From Alphaproteobacteria bacterium (GTDB lineage: Bacteria > Pseudomonadota > Alphaproteobacteria > Micropepsales > Micropepsaceae), in the NCBI GenBank assembly GCA_021325375.1, contig JAJPHG010000024.1:186001-250000 (forward strand): 64,000 nt of DNA. Direction: 5' to 3'. A model generated the notes under the pieces. The model was not told where the DNA came from, did not search any database, and saw nothing but the letters and a program-made list of their open reading frames with translations. Position numbers and translations under genes: made by a program. Positions 33,329 through 41,226 of the stretch are shown piece after piece. Position 1 is the stretch's first letter; the number at the start of each line of letters is the position of its first letter.

Positions 33329-33671
33329 GTTTCTTCTCCTTGGCTTGAAGTTCCTGAAGATAGGCGTCGAGGCGGTCGAAGCGCGCCTCCCAGCTTGCGC
33401 GCTGGCTCTGGATCCAGTCCTGCGCGCTCATCAGCGCCTTCGTCTCGATATGGCAGGTGCGCACGCGGCCGACCTTCTGCGTCCGCACCAGCCCGCTCGT
33501 CTCCAGCACCTGCAGGTGCTGCACCACGGCGGGCAGCGACATGTCGAACGGCTCCGCCAGCTCGCTCACCGAGGCCGGCCCGCGCGACAACCGCGCGATC
33601 ATCCCGCGCCGCGTCGGGTCCGCCAGGGCCTGGAAGATGGAGTTGAGGGGTTGCGGTTGATTGTTAAGCAT
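33312..33671 (-). CDS. ArsR-family transcriptional regulator
   Basis: A protein of about 119 residues with a winged helix: IFQALADPTRRGMIARLSRGPASVSELAEPFDMSLPAVVQHLQVLETSGLVRTQKVGRVRTCHIE. No CxC metal site is visible in the DNA-binding helix, so it is probably not a metal sensor; it belongs to the group that accompanies AHSA1 proteins. The start is ATG 33671 or an ATG five codons upstream (33686). It heads a six-gene operon reaching 30611. Confidence 0.88.
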   Translation of the reverse strand: MLNNQPQPLNSIFQALADPTRRGMIARLSRGPASVSELAEPFDMSLPAVVQHLQVLETSGLVRTQKVGRVRTCHIETKALMSAQDWIQSQRASWEARFDRLDAYLQELQAKEKKRGRRK

Positions 33672-33679
33672 AGACTTAA
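33664..33679. promoter_or_regulatory. Candidate ArsR operator
   Basis: TTAAG and CTTAA are perfect inverted half-sites separated by CATAGA, at the start codon of the ArsR gene. ArsR-family repressors usually bind such short AT-containing inverted repeats around their own promoter. Assignment is by position and form. Confidence 0.4.
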
Positions 33680-33703
33680 GTATCATGATGCTGGAGCAAA
33701 ATC

Positions 33704-33725
33704 AACCTCCCCACAAGGGGGAGGT
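33704..33725. terminator. Short GC hairpin after histidine phosphatase
   Basis: AACCTCCCC pairs with GGGGAGGTT around ACAA, directly at the stop of the phosphatase gene (-). It could end that transcript and shield the ArsR promoter from it. Confidence 0.5.
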
Positions 33726-34294
33726 TATTTCCTCTCGTACACGACCGCGTTCCAGTACTGCGCGCGGTGGGCGCCGGACTTGGCGAAGCCGCGGCGGCGG
33801 AGGTCGCGGCCGATCATCAGGTTGAAATAGCCGTGGGCGACGAGCGCGACCTGGCCGTCTTTTTCCGCCCGCTTGACGAGGATGTCGGCCGCCTCGGCCG
33901 CGCGCGCCTTGGCCCTGGCGTAGCCCTCGATCTTGGGCGAGAAGCCCGCGTGCCACAGGATGCGCGACACCACCGCCCATTTCGGCACGCGCATGCGCAG
34001 CAAGGGGATGCGCGGGCTGGCCAGCGGCGCCTCGACGAACAGCGGATCGGCGATCAGCTCGGCGCGGGGCGCCAAGGCCCTGGCGCTCTGATGCGCGCGC
34101 GCCTTGCCGCTGGTCAGCACGACCGTGATCTCCTTGACGAGGTCCTGCAACTCCTCCGGCGGCGCGCTCGCGGGGTCGAGGCCGGCCTCCTCATAGGCGT
34201 CGATATAGGCGCCGAATTCCCTGTGCCCGGTCCGCGGCGCGGTGTCGATCGCGGGCCGGCCGTGGCGGATGAGGATGATGCGCAGGTTTGAAAT
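33725..34294 (-). CDS. Histidine phosphatase superfamily protein, non-canonical start
   Basis: The frame encodes IILIRHGRPAIDTAPRTGHREF near its beginning: LIRHG is the catalytic motif of phosphoglycerate-mutase-like phosphatases. Further on come TSGKARAHQSA, equivalent to the second-Arg region, PLFVEAPL, and the second His in VALVAHGYF. No ATG, GTG or TTG exists upstream of the RHG motif before the stop at 34349. Candidates are ATT 34294, with AGAGAG 6 nt before it, or CTG 34283-34285. The only standard start (TTG 34150) would remove the catalytic His. So either an unusual start is used or the gene is broken. Substrate unknown. Confidence 0.65.
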   Translation of the reverse strand: MSNLRIILIRHGRPAIDTAPRTGHREFGAYIDAYEEAGLDPASAPPEELQDLVKEITVVLTSGKARAHQSARALAPRAELIADPLFVEAPLASPRIPLLRMRVPKWAVVSRILWHAGFSPKIEGYARAKARAAEAADILVKRAEKDGQVALVAHGYFNLMIGRDLRRRGFAKSGAHRAQYWNAVVYERK

Positions 34295-34367
34295 CTTGGG
34301 CTCTCTTTGCGATGGGCCTTTGGGGACTGTACGCTCACGCCCACGGCATTAGGACAGGAAACGGCTC

Positions 34368-35168
34368 ATGGAACAAACCGATTTCAAAGGCAAGGCGGCG
34401 ATCGTCACGGGCTCGTCGTCGGGCATCGGCGCCAGCGTGGCGCTGGGGCTGGCAAGGCGCGGCGCAAGCGTGGTGATCAACTACGCCAAAAGCGCGAAGG
34501 AGGCCGACGCGATAGCCGACGCCGTGAAGAAGGCGGGCGGGACGGTGCGCGTCGTCCAGGCCAACGTCGCCCTCGACGCGGATTGCCGCAAGATGGCCGC
34601 GGCGGCAATGGAGGCCTTCGGGCGCATCGACATCCTGGTGAACAATGCGGGCACGACCAAGTTCGCCGCCCATCGCGACCTCGACGCGCTCTCGGCCGAC
34701 GACTTCGCCAAGATCTATGCCGTCAACGTCATCGGCGCGTTCCAGATGATCCGCGCCTGCGTCGAGCCCCTGCGCGCCGGCGGCGACGGCGCGGTGGTGA
34801 ACGTCTCCTCCATTGCGGGGATAGAAGGGCTGGGCTCGTCGGTCGCCTATGCCGCGTCGAAAGGCGCGCTGAACACGATGACGCTCTCGCTCGCGCGCGC
34901 GCTGGCGCCGGAAATCCGCGTCAACGCCGTCTGCCCCGGCCTCGTCGCCACGCCCTGGTTCGCGCAGAGCTTCGGCGCCGAAGCCTTCGGCCGGATCAAG
35001 GACAACTACGCCCGCACCGCCGTGCTCGGCCGCGTCGCCGAGGGCGACGAGATCGCGAAATCGGTGATCTTCCTGGCGGGTTCCGACGCGCGCAACATCA
35101 CCGGCGAGACCCTGCTCAGCGACGGCGGGTTCCGCCTCGCGATCGGGCAAGGAGGATTGCGGGCATGA
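34368..35168 (+). CDS. Short-chain dehydrogenase/reductase
   Basis: A 266-residue classical SDR. TGSSSGIG (14-21) binds NAD(P), NNAG is at 92-95, and the catalytic Ser148, Tyr161 and Lys165 (YAASK) are in place. CPGLVATPW and the C-terminal ITGETLLSDGG are typical of 3-oxoacyl-ACP-reductase-like members. The substrate is unknown. Its TGA overlaps the ATG of the GH1 gene (ATGA), so oxidation and glycoside hydrolysis may belong to one sugar pathway; that is inference. Confidence 0.9.
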   Translation: MEQTDFKGKAAIVTGSSSGIGASVALGLARRGASVVINYAKSAKEADAIADAVKKAGGTVRVVQANVALDADCRKMAAAAMEAFGRIDILVNNAGTTKFAAHRDLDALSADDFAKIYAVNVIGAFQMIRACVEPLRAGGDGAVVNVSSIAGIEGLGSSVAYAASKGALNTMTLSLARALAPEIRVNAVCPGLVATPWFAQSFGAEAFGRIKDNYARTAVLGRVAEGDEIAKSVIFLAGSDARNITGETLLSDGGFRLAIGQGGLRA

Positions 35169-36400
35169 CGCAGAAATTTCCCGACGGCTTCCTCTGGGGC
35201 ACGGCGACCGCGGCGCATCAGGTCGAGGGCGGCAACACCGCGAGCGATCTGTGGCTGATGGAGATGATGAAGGATTCGCTGTTCGCGGAGCCTTCGGGCG
35301 ACGCCTGCGACCACTACCACCTCTATCCGTCGGACATCGCACTGCTGAAGGCCTTGGGCTTCGGCGTCTATCGCTTCTCCATCGAATGGGCGCGGGTCGA
35401 GCCGGAGGAAGGCTTCTTCTCCCAAGCCGCGCTCGACCACTACCGCCGCATGATCGCGGCATGCCTGGCGAACGGCATCGTGCCGATGGTGACGTTCCAT
35501 CACTTCACCGCGCCCTTGTGGTTCACGCGCGACGGCGGCTGGGAGGATGCGAAATCCGTCGACCGCTTCGCGCGCTATTGCGAGCGCGCGGGCCAAGCGC
35601 TCGGCGATCTCATCGCCTATGCCTGCACCATCAACGAGGCCAACATCCCGATCATGGTGACGATGATCCGCGAGGCGGTCGGCGTCGCGGGCTCGGGCAG
35701 GCGCGAGGCGGCGCTCGCGGAAGCCGCGCGGCTGTGCGGCGGGCTTCCTGGACGCTTCGCGCCGTATCTCTCCGGCAACGGCCATGCGACCGCGCCGAAC
35801 CTGATCGCCGCGCATCGCAAGAGCTATGAGGTCTTGAAACCGCTGGTGCGCGGCGACGTCGGCATCACGCTGTCGCTCAACGAGTTCCAGGCCGAGCCCG
35901 GCGGCGAAGGCCTGCGCGACATGGCCGACCACGCGATCAACGGCCAGTTCCTGGAGTCTCTCAAAGGCGACGATTTCATCGGCGTGCAGACCTATACCCG
36001 CGTGCGCTTCACCAAGGACGGCGTCCGCCCGCCGCGCGACGGCGTCGAGCTCACGCAGATGAACTACGAGTTCTATCCCGAGGCGCTCGAGGCCTGCATC
36101 CGCCAGGCAGCAACCGTCAGCCACTGTCCCGTGATCGTCACCGAGAACGGCATCGGCACCGAGGACGATTCGCGCCGCATCGAATACACGCGCCGCGCCT
36201 TGCAGGGCTGCTTGCGCGCCATCGCGGACGGCATCGACCTGCGCGGCTACATCCACTGGTCCATGCTCGACAATTTCGAATGGCTCGAAGGCTACCGCCC
36301 CAAATTCGGCCTCATCGAAGTCGACCGCGCGACGCAGCTGCGCAACCCCAAGCCGAGCGCGTATTGGCTGGGAGGGGTGGCGAGGAGGAATGAGATATGA
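35165..36400 (+). CDS. Glycoside hydrolase family 1 (beta-glucosidase-like)
   Basis: A 411-residue GH1 enzyme. FPDGFLWGTATAAHQVEGG at the N-terminus and FSIEWARVEP are the family signatures. Glu158 in TINEAN is the acid/base, Glu327 in IVTENG is the nucleophile, and WSMLDNFEW forms the aglycone site. The acid/base motif is usually TxNEP; here it is NEA. It lacks a signal peptide, so it acts on imported glycosides. Its start overlaps the SDR stop by 4 nt. Confidence 0.9.
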   Translation: MTQKFPDGFLWGTATAAHQVEGGNTASDLWLMEMMKDSLFAEPSGDACDHYHLYPSDIALLKALGFGVYRFSIEWARVEPEEGFFSQAALDHYRRMIAACLANGIVPMVTFHHFTAPLWFTRDGGWEDAKSVDRFARYCERAGQALGDLIAYACTINEANIPIMVTMIREAVGVAGSGRREAALAEAARLCGGLPGRFAPYLSGNGHATAPNLIAAHRKSYEVLKPLVRGDVGITLSLNEFQAEPGGEGLRDMADHAINGQFLESLKGDDFIGVQTYTRVRFTKDGVRPPRDGVELTQMNYEFYPEALEACIRQAATVSHCPVIVTENGIGTEDDSRRIEYTRRALQGCLRAIADGIDLRGYIHWSMLDNFEWLEGYRPKFGLIEVDRATQLRNPKPSAYWLGGVARRNEI

Positions 36401-36411
36401 GTGCGGTTCAG

Positions 36412-36987
36412 TTAAGCTCTCGGTTGCATTCCCGCCTCGCTCCTCCAATTGCTGATTTCCTCGCGGGTGAGACCGAGCTGTGAGTAGCCGAAATTAAAAA
36501 ACAAGTCTGCCGCTTCGGCCGGGTCCGGCTTTTTGAAGAAGCGCACTACATTTCCGTAGTTTCCTGGCACTTCTGAAACGCGGTGATCAAAAACCGCGTA
36601 GCGACCCCACTTTGAATGGAACCGTTCATTTTCTTTCACAAGTGCTACGTGTTTCCAGTGGTCTTCACAAAAGTAAAACGCAAGTGACCCAACTTCTCCC
36701 TGCCTCAGTTCATCGATTCTGCCGCCAAGAAGAAGCCATTCGACAAAGCAAAAACCCGGCCTAACGTTAAACCCCTGGAGAGACTCTACAAGTGGCAAGA
36801 ATCGGTCGAGCAAATCAAATGCATGCGTAACACATGTTCCGTTCGCCGGCCGTGCCACGCAGCGAATTGTATGACCGAATTCCTTCTTTAGCGCGGAGAC
36901 TTGATCGCAATGGGACGAGATAGTGGCGCCTTCTATTATCAGGCGCGAGCGTAGTGCGGTACTTTGCCCTACCAGTGAGTATACCAC
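36412..36987 (-). CDS. Protein of unknown function downstream of HicB-like gene
   Basis: About 191 residues from GTG 36987. It begins VVYSLVGQSTALRSRLIIEGATISSHCDQVSALKKEFGH. The body holds VRPGFCFVEWLLLGGRIDELRQGEVGSLAFYFCEDHWKHV and WGRYAVFDHRVSEVPGNYGNVVRFFKKPDPAEAADLFF. I recognise no family. The DNA is clearly less GC-rich than its surroundings, a sign of recent gain. The start lies 4 nt after the HicB-like stop; AAGGGGA in the end of that gene could serve as ribosome-binding site. The frame runs further upstream only as a shadow of that gene. Confidence 0.55.
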   Translation of the reverse strand: MVYSLVGQSTALRSRLIIEGATISSHCDQVSALKKEFGHTIRCVARPANGTCVTHAFDLLDRFLPLVESLQGFNVRPGFCFVEWLLLGGRIDELRQGEVGSLAFYFCEDHWKHVALVKENERFHSKWGRYAVFDHRVSEVPGNYGNVVRFFKKPDPAEAADLFFNFGYSQLGLTREEISNWRSEAGMQPRA

Positions 36988-36991
36988 GTCC

Positions 36992-37423
36992 CTAAGCTGT
37001 CCCCTTGATCTTCTCTCGCGCCGCCTCCACCAAAAACGCGGATCGCGTCTGACCTCGCGTCTTGGCGGCTCGGTCGACCGCGTCGAGTAAGCGATCCTCA
37101 ATGGAGATGTTCACGCGAACGAGCTTTCCCGGAAGCTCGAACGGCACTTCGACGAGACAGACGCGCTTTACGTCGCGCATCTCGCGCGCGACTTTCTTGT
37201 CGGCGCGCAACTCTTCCAATGAACGCAACGCGGGCATCGCATCGTCATCTTCGATCATGCCCGCCACATGAAAAGCGAGCGTTTCGCGGCCGCGCGCGAT
37301 GGCTTCGTCCAACGTGCGTCCGCCGGTTGCGATACCGGGAAAATCGAGGAACGAAACGCCGTAAACACGGCCTCTCGGTCCTTCCGCCTCTCGCACCAGA
37401 GCCCAAGCCATCCTGCTCATCAC
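36992..37423 (-). CDS. HicB-like antitoxin with ribbon-helix-helix tail
   Basis: A 143-residue protein. VYGVSFLDFPGIATGGRTLDEAIARGRETLAFHV is the partial RNase H-like HicB fold. The C-terminal VRVNISIEDRLLDAVDRAAKTRGQTRSAFLVEAAREKI is a ribbon-helix-helix DNA-binding segment. Together this is a HicB antitoxin. No HicA toxin is visible on either side, so it is an orphan, or the unknown gene downstream takes that place. There are several possible ATG starts at 37411-37423. Confidence 0.78.
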   Translation of the reverse strand: MMSRMAWALVREAEGPRGRVYGVSFLDFPGIATGGRTLDEAIARGRETLAFHVAGMIEDDDAMPALRSLEELRADKKVAREMRDVKRVCLVEVPFELPGKLVRVNISIEDRLLDAVDRAAKTRGQTRSAFLVEAAREKIKGTA

Positions 37424-37447
37424 AAACGTCGCCGCCCCCTCACCCTA

Positions 37448-37476
37448 CCCTCTCCCCCACTGCGTGGGGGAGAGGG
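37448..37476. terminator. GC hairpin between two minus-strand genes
   Basis: CCCTCTCCCCC pairs with GGGGGAGAGGG around ACTGCGT. It lies between the isochorismatase stop (37499) and the HicB-like start. It belongs to the widespread CCCTCTCCCC repeat type and may end the isochorismatase message. Confidence 0.6.
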
Positions 37477-37498
37477 GAAATGGGCGAGACTTCGTGCC

Positions 37499-38104
37499 CT
37501 ACCGCCCCAGCACCCCGAACGCGATCTCCGCGAACTTGTCCGCGGTCGCGGTGCGGCTCCAGTCGCGTTGGAGCTCGCAGAGGAGCTGGATGACGCTCGT
37601 GGGCTGCGCGCCGGCCTGGACGATGCGTTCGAGACCGGCGCGATGCGCTTCGGGCGACGTGCCGCCCACCGCATCGACGATCGGGTATACCTCGAAGCCC
37701 TCGCGCAGCGCGTCGAGCGAGGGGAAGGTCAGGCAGGCCTCGGTCCACAGCGCGGCCATCACCAGCTTCTTGCGGCCGGTCGCCTTCACGGCGCGGACGA
37801 ACTCGACGTCTTCCCAGGCGTTGATCGTGGTGCGGTCGCACTCTTCCACATCGGCAAGCGCCGTGCGCAGGAGCGGGATCGTGGGATCGCCGCCGTCCTT
37901 CACGTTGACGGTCGACAGCACGACCGGCATGCCGAAGAGCTTGGCGGCCTTCGCCACGGCGGTCACGTTCTCCACCATCGCGCGGCGCTCCATCGAGGCG
38001 ACGGACTGCACCTGCACGGGCTGATAGTCGATGACGAGCAGCACGGCGTTGGCCGGCGTGATCAGGTGGTCGGCGGCGGGATCGCGGATCGGTTCGCTCG
38101 TCAT
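37499..38104 (-). CDS. Isochorismatase-like cysteine hydrolase (YcaC type)
   Basis: A 201-residue hydrolase. Asp26 in LLVIDYQ, a Lys near 111-113 (GRKKLVMAAL) and Cys124 in TEACLTFP form the family triad. DAVGGTSPEAHRAGLERIVQAGAQPTSVIQLLCELQRDW is typical of the YcaC-related subgroup. These proteins hydrolyse amides or imides; the exact substrate of this group is mostly unknown. ATG 38104 has a clear N-terminus. It stands alone. Confidence 0.87.
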   Translation of the reverse strand: MTSEPIRDPAADHLITPANAVLLVIDYQPVQVQSVASMERRAMVENVTAVAKAAKLFGMPVVLSTVNVKDGGDPTIPLLRTALADVEECDRTTINAWEDVEFVRAVKATGRKKLVMAALWTEACLTFPSLDALREGFEVYPIVDAVGGTSPEAHRAGLERIVQAGAQPTSVIQLLCELQRDWSRTATADKFAEIAFGVLGR

Positions 38105-38173
38105 GTCGGGTCCTCGGATTGATGACGGAGGGCCATGATAACCGCAGCGCTAAACCTGCGGTAGGCGATGGCG

Positions 38174-38521
38174 CTATTTCTTCCCGCCCGGCCACACCGC
38201 CTTGGCGGGCGCGTCCGCGTTGCCGAACACCGCGCGGTTCCTGTTGTCCTGCATCAGCGTCGAGAAGCCGGCGATGGTGTCGAGGCCGAGCCCGATCGGC
38301 AAGCCGGTCTCCTCGTCGGGAACGAGCTTGGAATAGGCCACGCTCGCGATCCTGTCCCACTTGCCGGCGGGCTTCTTGATCTCGAGCTGGGCGACCGTCG
38401 TCTTGAGCACCAGCCGCACGATGGCGTCCGCCGGGCGCGACGGACGCGTCAGGCTGGGATGACCGCCGATCATCTGCCAGCCGCTCCCGAGCGCCCACTG
38501 CGTCAGTTCTTCCTTGGTCAT
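38174..38521 (-). CDS. Conserved hypothetical protein, 115 residues
   Basis: The product starts MTKEELTQWALGSGWQMIGGHPSLTRPSRP and continues IVRLVLKTTVAQLEIKKPAGKWDRIASVAYSKLV, ending in a basic PGGKK. It looks soluble with a mixed alpha/beta content. I do not recognise a family. ATG 38521 is chosen over the open extension to 38575, which is basic and has no ribosome site. Confidence 0.6.
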   Translation of the reverse strand: MTKEELTQWALGSGWQMIGGHPSLTRPSRPADAIVRLVLKTTVAQLEIKKPAGKWDRIASVAYSKLVPDEETGLPIGLGLDTIAGFSTLMQDNRNRAVFGNADAPAKAVWPGGKK

Positions 38522-38696
38522 GACCTGTTCCGCCGGCTTCTTTTGCGAACGATAGCATCGCGCCGGGACACGCAACCTTCTTATTTCTCATGAATCCTGC
38601 TTCCCGTGCCTGTCCGCTTGCCTCGACCGGAGAAACTTTGCCATGATCGCGTCAGGCAGGCGGGGGTCTGGCTGAAGTCGACGTGAAGGCCCTGTC

Positions 38697-39110
38697 ATGC
38701 CTGCGCCTTTCCGGAACCTGTCCAAGCAGCCGCCGCGCGCGGGCGAGGCCGAGGCCCTGCCCACGTCGCAGCTCGGCACGGCGACGACCGTCACCGGCGT
38801 CCTCGACACCGAGGGCGAGCTTCAGGTCCACGGCAGCGTGGTCGGGCGCATCAACGCCGAGCGCCTGGTGCTCTGCCGGCACGGCCATGTCGAAGGCGAC
38901 ATCGTAGCCAGGGACGTACGCATCGGGGGGCGCCTCAACGGGCGCGTCTTCGCCCTCAACGTCACGCTCGACGACACGGCGGACGTTTCGGGGCGGATCT
39001 TCCACAACACCGTCACGGTCGCGAGAGGGGCGCGGTTCGAAGGGCGCATGCCGTGGCGGCCACCCAGCTATTTCGAGGCGCTCGACCAACTCCCGGAGAC
39101 ACGACCATGA
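38697..39110 (+). CDS. Bactofilin family cytoskeletal protein
   Basis: A 137-residue polymer-forming protein. The core (TVTGVLDTEGELQVHGSVVGRINAERLVLCRHGHVEGDIVARDVRIGGRLNGRV) is the bactofilin beta-helix with its short turns. Bactofilins form filaments at membranes and guide cell-wall enzymes or stalk growth. The N-terminal tail is short and disordered. Its stop overlaps the start of a second bactofilin (ATGA), so they are probably co-assembled. Confidence 0.87.
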   Translation: MPAPFRNLSKQPPRAGEAEALPTSQLGTATTVTGVLDTEGELQVHGSVVGRINAERLVLCRHGHVEGDIVARDVRIGGRLNGRVFALNVTLDDTADVSGRIFHNTVTVARGARFEGRMPWRPPSYFEALDQLPETRP

Positions 39111-39637
39111 CCATGTTCAACCGCAACGACAAGACGACCGACACCAACGCGGCTGCGCCCGCGCCGCCGCCTTCGGTGAAGCCGGAGCAACCGCCAACGC
39201 CCGCGCCCGCGGCGCCGCGGCCCCAGGCCTATGCGCAGCCGATCGCTTCCGGCCAAGCGCCGGCGGTCTCGCATATCAGCAAGGCGCTCAAGATCACCGG
39301 CCAGCTCGAAAGCACCGAGGACATCCAGATCGAAGGCGAGATCGACGGCGACGTGCGCGCGGTCTCGGTCAAGGTCGGCGCCAACGCCAAGGTCAAGGGC
39401 ACGGTGCGCGGCGACGAGGTCCAGGTCTCGGGCCAGGTCGAGGGCAAGATCGAGGCGAAGAAGGTCATCCTCACCCGCACCGCGCGGATGTCGGGCGACG
39501 TGATCCATCAGGACATCACGATCGAATCCGGCGCCTTCATCGACGGCCATTGCCGCCCCGAATTCGGCAAGGCCGCGCCGCCGCTCGCCAAGCCCGTCCA
39601 CGCGCCCAAGCCGAGCAGCGCCGAAGCGGCGGAGTGA
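39107..39637 (+). CDS. Bactofilin family cytoskeletal protein, tandem partner
   Basis: A 176-residue bactofilin. A long Pro/Ala-rich N-terminal tail (about 1-60) precedes the beta-helix: ISKALKITGQLESTEDIQIEGEIDGDVRAVSVKVGANAKVKGTVRGDEVQVSGQVEGKI. A Pro-rich C-terminal tail follows. ATG 39107 is coupled to the first bactofilin stop. Tails of this kind usually recruit partners. A convergent hairpin terminator follows. Confidence 0.88.
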   Translation: MTMFNRNDKTTDTNAAAPAPPPSVKPEQPPTPAPAAPRPQAYAQPIASGQAPAVSHISKALKITGQLESTEDIQIEGEIDGDVRAVSVKVGANAKVKGTVRGDEVQVSGQVEGKIEAKKVILTRTARMSGDVIHQDITIESGAFIDGHCRPEFGKAAPPLAKPVHAPKPSSAEAAE

Positions 39638-39641
39638 TTTC

Positions 39642-39669
39642 ATCCTTCCCCGTAAGGACGGGGGAGGAT
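39642..39669. terminator. Bidirectional hairpin between bactofilin and GNAT genes
   Basis: ATCCTTCCCCGT pairs with ACGGGGGAGGAT around AAGG. It fills the 32-nt gap between convergent genes ending at 39637 and 39670, so it probably terminates both. Confidence 0.6.
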
Positions 39670-40254
39670 TCACCCGATCCCGAACACGATTACGTCGAAC
39701 GCGTCGAAGCGTTCGATCTCGGTAAAGCCATAGGCGCGATAGAAGCGCACCGCGCGCGCGTTGCGCCCGCCCACCGCGAGATGGGTGGGCACGCGAACCG
39801 CTTCGCGCCAGGTGTCGATCATGCGCTTGCCCAGGCCCCTGCCCTGCAGCCGCGGCAGGAGATCGATGTGCAGATGCGCGGGATACGCCTCCACGATCCG
39901 GCGCGGCATATGCGCAGGATGATGGATCAGCCGCTGCATGCGCTCGTCCGGCGTCGTGGGCGAGGCAATGTCGGGATAGCGCGCGCGCAGCGCCGGCCAC
40001 CAGCGCGCCTCGAGCGCGTCCTCGAACGCTTCCGTGTCGCGCGCGCCCAGGATGTAGCCGCCTACGCCGCCTTCATCCTCGGCCATGAATGACGCCTCGG
40101 GCGCGAGCACGCCGTAAGGCGCGGCATAGACATGGCCCAGAAGCCTGGGATCGGAAAAGAGATGCGCGGCATCGGCGCCCGCGTCGCCGGTCGCCAGGCA
40201 AATGTCGTAAAGTTTATCGAGATCGCCTGGCCGATAGGGGCGGATTTCAACCAT
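39670..40254 (-). CDS. GNAT family acetyltransferase
   Basis: A 194-residue protein. IRPYRPGDLDKLYDICLATGD opens the fold. HLHIDLLPRLQGRGLGKRMIDTW is the acetyl-CoA loop (QGRGLG), and VGGRNARAVRFYRAYGFTEIERF is motif B. The length and the LHIDLLP stretch recall the acetyltransferase-like domain beside O-GlcNAcase in some proteins. The substrate is unknown. ATG 40254 begins MVEIRPYR; the longer frame is a shadow. Confidence 0.85.
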   Translation of the reverse strand: MVEIRPYRPGDLDKLYDICLATGDAGADAAHLFSDPRLLGHVYAAPYGVLAPEASFMAEDEGGVGGYILGARDTEAFEDALEARWWPALRARYPDIASPTTPDERMQRLIHHPAHMPRRIVEAYPAHLHIDLLPRLQGRGLGKRMIDTWREAVRVPTHLAVGGRNARAVRFYRAYGFTEIERFDAFDVIVFGIG

Positions 40255-40299
40255 CTTTGATGCTGGCGCGCTGTTCAAGGGCGCCATACTCTCTGCCCG

Positions 40300-41226
40300 A
40301 TGCCGAAAAAAAGCGAATGGAGCCTGTGGGTCGTCTGCGCGCTCGCGCTTCTTTTCGCTTGCGCCCCGCGCGCGGGCGCGACCGAGCGCCCCGAGCGCGA
40401 GTTCAAGGAGTGCCCCGACTGCCCCACCATGGTGGGCATCCCCGCCGGCGGCTTCGTCATGGGCAGCCCCAGGAGCGAGCCCGGCCGCTTCGACGCCGAG
40501 GGGCCGCAGCATCACGTCCAGCTGCGCGCCTTCGCGCTCGCCAAATACGACGTGACGAGCGATGAGTTCCTGACCTTCCTGCGCGAGACCGGCTACAAGC
40601 CCGAGCCGTGCAATCCGATGCTGAACCTGGCGTGGCAATCGCCGGGCGGCGGCAAGGCCTATGCGCCCTCGCCCGCGCAGATCGAGCCGCCGCGCTGGCC
40701 GGCGGTGTGCCTCGATTGGAAAGACGCGCACGCCTACATCGCCTGGCTCAACGGCAAGGCCAGGCGCGAGCGTCCGCAACTTGGCGCGCGCGCGGCGGGA
40801 CCGTACCGGCTGCCGAGCGAGGCGGAGTGGGAATATTCCGCGCGCGGCGGCACCACGACGGCGCGCTGGTGGGGCGACGAGCTGGGCCACGACGACGCGA
40901 ACTGCAACGGCTGCGGCAGCGACTTCGACTATCGCACGCTCGCCGACGTCGACAGCTTCGCGTCGAACCCGTTCGGGCTCTACGGCATGCTCGGCAATGC
41001 GTGGCAGTGGACCGAGGATTGCTGGCACCAGAGCTATGTCGGCGCGCCCGCCGACGGCAGCGCGTGGATGAAGGGCGCCTGCGACCGTCATGTCGTGCGC
41101 GGCGGCGCGTGGAACAATCTCCCCGCCTTCGTGCGCTCGGCCGCGCGCAGCGGCGCCGGCCCGGACGGCAAGGACTACGACTATTCGAGCCTTGCCGGAT
41201 TCCGCGTGGCACGCGACCTGCCATGA
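40300..41226 (+). CDS. Exported SUMF1/FGE-like (formylglycine-generating fold) protein
   Basis: A 308-residue protein with a signal peptide (WVVCALALLFACAPRAGA). The SUMF1 fold is clear: MVGIPAGGFVMGSPRSEPGRFDAEGPQHHVQLRAFALAKYDVTSDEFLTF at the start, YRLPSEAEWEYSARGG in the middle, and GLYGMLGNAWQWTEDCW, VVRGGAWNN and AGFRVAR at the end. I cannot place the two copper-binding Cys of true formylglycine enzymes, so it may be a non-catalytic relative. Its stop overlaps the TonB-like start (ATGA). Confidence 0.87.
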   Translation: MPKKSEWSLWVVCALALLFACAPRAGATERPEREFKECPDCPTMVGIPAGGFVMGSPRSEPGRFDAEGPQHHVQLRAFALAKYDVTSDEFLTFLRETGYKPEPCNPMLNLAWQSPGGGKAYAPSPAQIEPPRWPAVCLDWKDAHAYIAWLNGKARRERPQLGARAAGPYRLPSEAEWEYSARGGTTTARWWGDELGHDDANCNGCGSDFDYRTLADVDSFASNPFGLYGMLGNAWQWTEDCWHQSYVGAPADGSAWMKGACDRHVVRGGAWNNLPAFVRSAARSGAGPDGKDYDYSSLAGFRVARDLP

